Of a stretch of DNA of 64,000 bases, positions 57,330 to 64,000 are shown one piece after another (position 1 is the first letter of the stretch; every line of letters begins with the position of its first letter). Position numbers and translations under genes: made by a program. This DNA comes from Microvelia longipes. Taxonomy: Eukaryota; Arthropoda; Insecta; Hemiptera; Veliidae. The notes below the pieces were generated by a model, which did no database searches, was not told where the DNA came from, and saw nothing but the letters and a program-made list of their open reading frames with translations. The stretch lies in NCBI GenBank assembly GCA_018340805.1, contig JACMZG010001870.1, forward strand, positions 15,497,651 to 15,561,650, in the 5' to 3' direction.

Positions 57330-59130
57330 ATTTTATTATTTTTTAAAACAAGAAAAAAAGATTATTATTTTTTCGTAGTTTATTTCTGCAGGAAAAAATT
57401 TAGAAAGCGCTGAGGGCAAGCGGAAGCGAAGCATGAGAATGAGCGATGCAAACTTTTTTCCCCAGTCTTCATTTATTTCCCAACTGGTCCAGAGATAACA
57501 CTCGAGGAATGTTTCGCTGCCCAGTTTTTTCCCAGAACCCTTTTCGTACGTTTTTCCCACTAACTGGGAACCCTTTAGTAGGTTCTTCCCCTTAGGGAGA
57601 AAAAAAGGTTTCGATAACTTTTTAGCCAGTTTTCTAAACTCTCACAAATATCCACAAAAAACCTCGAGGCGACTAAAAAAAAATCACACAGAACAAAAAT
57701 ACGGAAAAAAGTTTGAAGCAAAACTTTTTTTTTTTATTTTTACCCTCGCGCCCCTGTATCACATTCCTCGTAAAAAAATTTAACTAACAAAAATATATAT
57801 TTCGTCATCATTAAAATTCTCTTAAAAATATATTTTTATACAAAATTATTTTACAAACTGTTCATATTTTAGTGGGGAGGGGGGAAGCAAAAATGAATTA
57901 TTATTAAACGTTTATTCATGTTAAAAAGTATCATTTTTCGCGAGTGATAAAAAAGTTAATGTAGAGAAATGATTTGTTGACTAAAATTATATTTTGTAGG
58001 TCGTAAATGGACTGAAAGACTTTCTTCAGAAATGGGTTTTTATTTTATTTTATTTTTTTTTCTTTAACAAGACTATTTATAAAATAGAAAAGCTATTATT
58101 ATTCGAAACATGATTTTCTATTTAACGTGATAGAAAAGTTTTGTTATAGCGCATAAAAAAATTGTTATCAAGCTATAACAATAGACGTATTCATCCATGA
58201 ACGCTCCATTTAACTAGATAAGAAATTTTGAATTTATATTTAGCTATGAAAGAGATTTATAACAATTTCTAACCAAGTTTTCTTGGGAAAATTTAAATTT
58301 ACACTAAGAAACTCACAATAATCAGGAATGATTTTTCTACATTGCTGCATTGAATCTGCTCTATACAATTTTTTAGGAATGACTTTTATCCGCTCACGGC
58401 AGGGAAATTGTAATGTGGTTATAAAAATTTTAAGACAGAAAGTAGAATTTCCTCGATTTACTAAAGTACTTGTAAATGACTAAAACTACTTTACCAGCTT
58501 AGCTAAATACAATGAAATAGATCGAAACTTCGAAGACTGGGAAATGTATTTTATACCTTAGGCTAGTCAATGCATTTTCCAGCATAGTGTCTATGTTAAT
58601 AGATAGATTTTGTTAACAACATAAGTTAACAATTTATTTGGAGTCGGGGCTCCAATTAATTAATTTCACAAATAATAAGTACTATAGACTTCAAAAATGA
58701 TAAATATGGTGTCCAATAATTTTCTTGTCCCTCTAAATTTATAAATGGAGTAAAAACAAAAAAAAATGTATTTGCTTAAACTCCGTTGAGAGTCAAAAGA
58801 AATGGGTTAGAGCAACATTTCATTTTGTTTGGAGCAACATTTTATTTTGTTTAAGGTCGGAGCCTCCAAATGTTTTTGGTTGTGGGACCAACAAAAAAAG
58901 TAATAACAATATGTAAATAAACATTCGCTCAAAATTTATTTCAGGTAAAAATAAAATGTAATGGTCAAAATGGTGTCCTATATTATAATAAAATTTTGTG
59001 GATCGATTTACCTTCTGTAGATATACTATACATTTGTGACAAATATCAATTCGATCAGTCAAATTTTCGATTTTAACAATTTTTAAAAAAAAATTTGATG
59101 TCTCAGCAAAATAGGTTATCATAACCTGAA
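57330..59130. other. DNA without recognised genes
   Basis: Includes a GC-richer spot with GCGAAGC near 57425. No supported exon. Confidence 0.45.
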
Positions 59131-59137
59131 AAATATC

Positions 59138-59290
59138 ATCTTCCGGAGAGCACAACAAGATCTAAAGTCTGATTTTTGTGCCAAGTTCCAGCTCTCTAGC
59201 ATAAATACAGCGAGAGTTATGCGTGACATGTACACATAGACAAACAGAAATTCACACACACAAAAACAGCATGATGAAAATCGTTTGGAT
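59138..59290. mobile_element. Dispersed repeat family D
   Basis: CTTCCGGAGAGCACAACAAG, GTGCCAAGTTCCAGCTCTCT and GCATAAATACAGCGAGAG, ending in ACATAGACAAACAG. Same order as at 54180 and 37190. Confidence 0.65.
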
Positions 59291-60114
59291 CGTCATGAAA
59301 ATGCCTGAAATAAATAATTATGATGAAACCACTGTTCCGGATTTTCAGGCTAACACAATACCTTTCCTTGTACCTACGGTAGCAGCTGAGGAAAAGTAAA
59401 AAAAGTTGTTTGGAACAATAAAAAAAATCAAATTTTAGTGATCGGGGCCTGCAAGCGTGATCAAATAAAATATTGTATGCAACAAGGTAGAAAAGGATAC
59501 ATTACTGACACGTTATACAACGAGTTTCCTATACCCTATCTTCGCCTACAGCTCGGGGGAAAATATTAAATTAGAAATTAATATTCCATTTTTCAAATCT
59601 AGGTACACAAAAAACTATTAATTAATAGTTAATCATCATTATTTTAATGCGGAGATAAATCAGATTAAAAATTCCAAACATAAGAAGTGACTTATGAGTG
59701 ACTTGTGAATTCACTTAATGAGTAGATATAAAATTACACTTTATTCCGAATAGAAATTAAATCCAAACAAGAAAATAACTCAACAGATTTCATACATATT
59801 TTAAATCTAACCAACTACCTCTACAATAGGATATCTCTAATATTCATATAATCTTTATCACAGTAGATACTTTATTAATTCCATCTTGGAGTCATTTTCT
59901 ATTCTATTCTCTACGTAGAGTAGGGTGTAGAATTATTCTAATCTGTTTACTACATTTCTACTACAGAAGACTCAACCCGTTTCTCAGTCTTTTGAATATT
60001 CACTATAATACCCCAAGAAAACATAATCTGAAAACCCTTTTGGAATGGATTGTTTGGTTTCTCAATTATAACCAACAATGATAAAGAAATGGATTTTAAA
60101 TTAAGACAGGTCGT
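59291..60114. other. DNA without recognised features
   Basis: No exon or element recognised. Confidence 0.45.
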
Positions 60115-60132
60115 TATGTTTTAAATATTAAT

Positions 60133-60475
60133 TCATGTTGCACTACACACCCAATCCAAAGAGCTTATTCATGTTGCACTACACACCCAATCCAAAGAGC
60201 TTATTCATGTTGCACTACACACCCAATCCAAAGAGCTTATTCATGTTGCACTATACACCCAATCCAAAGAGCTAATTCATGTTGCACTACACACCCAATC
60301 CAAAGAGCTAATTCATGTTGCACTACACACCCAATCTAAAGATCTAATTCTTGTTGAGCTAATTCATGTTGCACTACACACCTAATCCAAAGAGCTAATT
60401 CATGTTGCACTACACACCCAATCCAAAGAGCTAATTCATGCTGCACTACACACCCAATCTAAAGAACTAATTAAA
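60133..60475. repeat. 36-bp minisatellite
   Basis: About nine copies of a unit with TTCATGTTGCACTACACACC and CAATCCAAAGAGCT. The first three are identical, later ones differ at CTTATT/CTAATT, and one is partly deleted near 60345. Confidence 0.93.
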
Positions 60476-60602
60476 GAGATTGATACGTCTTTGAATATGA
60501 TTCACTTTGTTTAATCATAATTCTTACATTAAATTCAGAATTTACAGAAAATTCTTACATTCATTTTCTTATTATGCATTTGACAAAGTTGAAACAATAT
60601 AA

Positions 60603-60920
60603 TTGTTTGACACCTAGGAAATGTAATATACAAGGCAAAATGCAATGCTACATCTTGGAACTGTTCTATCACATAATTGTTTCGTTACGTCTAACTCCAG
60701 GGCGCCGAGAAAGCATGAGCCTTGATAAGTTACACGTAATAAAACAGAGTGGAACACGACATTATGTAGAGCTATCAATGATGACGATTGTCGAATGATG
60801 GAACAGTTCCCAGAGGTGCTTTGCATTGTTATCTTGTAATAATTCCTAGTTGTCTTTCGCAAAATTATAATGTGTCAAATAATCGTATTTTGCAAAACTC
60901 GGTAGTATCAAATGATATAT
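60603..60920 (+). mobile_element. Foldback element family A, most complete copy
   Basis: Left arm CCTAGGAAATGTAA...GCAAAATGCAATGCTACATC and right arm ATGATGGAACAGTTCCCAG...ATTCCTAG are inverted, with a centre CGTCTAACTCCAGGGCGCC and ACATTATGTAGAGC. Ends at AGTATCAAATGATAT. It shows that the family is an inverted-repeat element of about 300 bp. The open frames across it are not genes. Confidence 0.78.
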
Positions 60921-61637
60921 TTGATACGAAGAGTTATCGCAATAAATAACTATTTTAAACTTGTCTTTCCCCTTTTCAGTGCATATACTAAGACACTTGT
61001 AGCCATCTGGTTAATTAACAGCTTAAAATTTAACTTGCATGCCTTTGCTGGTTGCAGACAAGCCAAACAAATATGCTCATTATTAGATAAATTTAAAAAA
61101 TTCTTATTTTATAATTAACTTAAAAGTCCCATGCCTTAGGAACATAGTTATTGTCCATAGTAAACTAACAAAACAAAAATGGTTAATACTAGATGAATTT
61201 TAAGAAATACATATTTTCAAATTAACCTCAACAAGACCATTAGTTGAATAAACTTGGATAAACACCATAACACTATAGGTATTACTCAGAGGCCAGCTGT
61301 CCAATATGGACCATCATCCTTAGGATCATATATCCTTGGAGGATATATGATATTCTCCAATATGGAGGATATCGTCCCTTTTCAAGAGACTCTTTGTGGC
61401 GTTGGTATATTGTAAGGAATCGGGGCAGATTAGGTTTGCTTTAGAGGACCCAACTACGTGACCTATTAGCCTGGCTTTGCCTCCCCACCCTATTACTATT
61501 ACCAACTGTTTTGTTGATAATGATTAGAATGGTATACAACATAATTACATCTGAAGAATAAACAAATTGGCATAATTCGCTACTTAATCTATCTATAATA
61601 ATAATATCTAATAATAATCTTATCTATCTATCTATCG

Positions 61638-61880
61638 CTACTTAAAGGAAGTAACATTGAAGAATGTTTTAAAGAACTTTAAAAAAAAATTAAAGAAAAT
61701 AACGCAAATGTTTTATCTGAGCAAATAATTAGAAAAGGCAATAAAACTATGAATTTTAAATACTTAGGTGTAGCTGAGGAAATTGTACATTTCATTCCTG
61801 ATGAAATCAAAGGAAAATGGTTCTTAGCTCTTAAAGACTATTATGCTTTTAAAAATGTACATCTCCAAATGAAATTTTAA
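61638..61880 (+). pseudogene. Degenerate coding fragment of unknown origin
   Basis: One frame reads LLKGSNIEECFKEL, a TAA at 61680-61682 in an A-run, then KKIKENNANVLSEQIIRKGN, KTMNFKYLGVAEEIVHFIPD and on to HLQMKF before TAA. The residue mix (charged, with spaced aromatic and aliphatic residues) looks like real protein and unlike the Lys/Asn/Ile-only frames typical of this DNA. No family was recognised; a broken transposon gene is the first guess. Confidence 0.35.
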
Positions 61881-63045
61881 AAATATTGGTAATAATGTAT
61901 TAAATATGTATAAATATTAATAAATATGTATTAATAGTAAGATAGTGTAACAGAAGGGTTTAAAGCATCAAGTTCTCATTATAGACGCAGTATAAACAGG
62001 TGCAAAACATTTGTTAAAGTAATTTCTATAAGTACCTGTAAGTCTACGTAGTTCTCCTTATAAAAGATTTCCTAAAAAGTATCTGGACCAAGTTCAAGGA
62101 AAAGCTTTTGATCTTTTCTCTTCTCAAAGGGAAAGTATTAGGCTAAATTTATCTTACTTTCCTTTGTTGCTCTTAAATACATTTTTATTACTACACATTC
62201 CCTAATTTAAAAAAGAATGTTGTACGGATAAAAAACAGAGGTCCTTAACAAACAAAAAGAACTCTTAATCAGGATTAACAGAGAAAACTGCAGAGATTAG
62301 TGTAAAGCTATACAGATGTCCTAGGGGAGGGCTTGAAAAGAAATTAATGGGCTCCACTGCAGTCTTTTGTCTCGGGTCCAAGTGGAGGCCCCCAGAGTCA
62401 AAAAAAAGTTTTATGCTCCAACATTAACGATGCTAACATAAGCTTTTAAAACTTTTAGAAAATTGAACATTTTAGAAAAACCCCTACAGTTTTCCACAAT
62501 CGACAAAAAAATTAATCCCCAACTAATCTTTTGTTGAACCTTTTTATGGCATTATTTTAAAACAGTACAATGGTTTTTCTAAATATAAGTCCTTTTTATA
62601 CGGCCAATTATACGATAAAAAGAAAATCATGCAAAGTAAAACATTATATAAATACAAACTTTTGAACAACTTTGCTTTCAACATATTCAACAATGAGTGC
62701 TAGTAATTATAACAAAAAGGATTTTTAAAGTTTCTTTCAAGAGAACACAGACTGAATTTTAAAATCCATTAATACACTAAAATAAACGTATGCTCCTGAA
62801 TGATAAGCAAACTTTAATCTATTTAACTATACAAAGATAAAACAAAATTGAGAAATTTAAAATCAAATAAAAATGGAGAGAAGACAAAAATAATAAAAAA
62901 TGTGAGTACATCCTTATTGAGTGATACATTTTTCTTCTTAAAAATCTCTTCAGCCTGTGCAATTAATTTAAATTATTATCCATTTAAGTGGACTGTTTAG
63001 TTAATATAATGTAATAAATTGATGGCTTCAGTCTAAAAACATTCA
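61881..63045. other. AT-rich DNA without recognised genes
   Basis: No exon or element recognised. Confidence 0.45.
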
Positions 63046-63049
63046 TTCA

Positions 63050-63545
63050 AATACACAATACAAATATCTGAGCTTTCGATTAGGGAACCAAATACAAATA
63101 TCTGAGCTTTCGACTAGGGAACCAAATACAAATATCTGAGCTTTCGACTAGGTAACCAAATACAAATATCTAAGCATTCGACAAGGGAATCATATAAAAA
63201 TATCTGAGCTTTCGATTAGGAAACCATATACAAAATATCTGAGCTTTCGACTAGGTAACCAAATACAAATATCTGAGCTTTCGACTAGGTAACCAAATAC
63301 AAATATCTGAGCTTTCGATTAGGGAACCAAATACAAATATCTGAGCTTTCGACTAGGTAACCAAATACAAATATCTAAGCATTCGACAAGGAATCATATA
63401 AAATATCTGAGCTTTCGATTAGGAAACCATATACAAAATATGAGCTTTCGACTAGGTAACCAAATACAAATATCTGAGCTTTCGACTAGGTAACCAAATA
63501 CAAATATCTGAGCTTTCGACTAGGAATATCTTTCGACTAGGGAAC
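63050..63545. repeat. 34-bp minisatellite
   Basis: About fifteen copies of a unit with AATACAAATATCTGAGCTTT and CGACTAGGTAACCA. A higher-order pattern is visible: the variants AAGCATTCGACAAGG, ATTAGGAAACCATATAC and GACTAGGTAAC recur in the same order around 63165-63270 and 63370-63465, so a block of several units was duplicated. Confidence 0.93.
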
Positions 63546-64000
63546 CAAGTCAAAAGCTATAATAGAACAGAAATACTAAAATTAAAAATAAAAACTATTA
63601 CAAATGATAAGAACCAAAAAAACTAAGATAAAATCATAAGAAAAGGCTTTAAATACTAAAAATACAAATTAAAATAAAAATAAATTATTTACGTCCTTAT
63701 TTAAATAGTAGAAAATATATTTTACATAGATAAAAAAAATAAAGAAAGTTAGTCCAAGATGGAAATAATGAAAATGTATTTTTTAGAATAAAATCTCAAT
63801 TTATTTATTTATTCAATATTTTTTAATTAAAATATTTCGTTTAAACTTTTTTTTAAAAATTATCTTTAATTTAGAATCATGGAAAGGTTCTTTATCAGTA
63901 TAATGTATAGTTAGCTTGTTTATAAGTGCATATATGTCTTATGAAAACAACAAATTAACATCTATAGAAAGAAAGAAAGAAGAAGAGAAATTACTTTATT
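63546..64000. other. AT-rich DNA without recognised features
   Basis: Ends in a short GAAA/GAAG repeat at 63965-63990. Confidence 0.5.

Noticed and set aside
58820..59158. 112-codon - frame
   Set aside because: Partly covers repeat family D, has no recognised domain, and runs through low-complexity sequence.
60133..60475. CRISPR-like array
   Set aside because: Tandem units have no variable spacers, the genome is eukaryotic, and no cas genes are present. It is a minisatellite. The same applies to 63050-63545.

Overview
The window is nuclear DNA of an arthropod, most probably an insect. It is strongly AT-rich, its genes are split by large GT-AG introns, and it is crowded with small non-autonomous transposons, tRNA-derived SINEs, Penelope-like fragments and minisatellites. 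Nothing seen identifies the order or species. A run of exactly 1,000 N (5501-6500) is a scaffold gap. The assembly, or the locus, also carries at least one coding frameshift.

Only two protein genes can be supported, and they converge. On the + strand, the last three exons of DNAAF5 (HEATR2), a HEAT-repeat cytoplasmic assembly factor for axonemal dyneins, lie at 253-3164. Its first intron is filled by an inverted cluster of a dispersed foldback element and its second intron starts with a 21-bp minisatellite. On the - strand, 31193 down to 15093 holds eight consecutive exons of a large mucin-like single-pass membrane protein. It has a Gln/Asn/Pro-rich then Thr/Ser/Pro-rich ectodomain with five LLPPGYK-type motifs, a SEA domain with an intact G/S autoproteolysis motif, one transmembrane helix and a 106-residue cytoplasmic tail. 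Its 5' end is not resolved. A 44-nt piece at 48348-48391 reads like its signal-peptide exon but has an in-frame stop at its 5' edge.

Region by region: 1-3206 DNAAF5 3' end; 3207-15092 intergenic, with hAT and other MITEs, the gap, and a GC-rich array of short perfect hairpins (8097-8336); 15093-31193 the membrane-protein gene; 31194-64000 no confirmed exon, but dense repeats. This last part contains a 249-bp element with a TATA box, initiator and hammerhead-like ribozyme between 15-bp direct repeats (31473-31751), a SINE with 13-bp target duplications (35385-35596), a 280-bp palindrome with a hammerhead-like motif on each strand (47513-47793), hAT MITEs, and five or more minisatellite arrays.

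The most unusual material is the non-coding part: the hairpins with GNA-type triloops near 8.2 kb and the hammerhead-like motifs at 31.6, 45.35, 47.6, 47.7 and 52.4 kb. All family names come from reading motifs by eye. No database search was possible.
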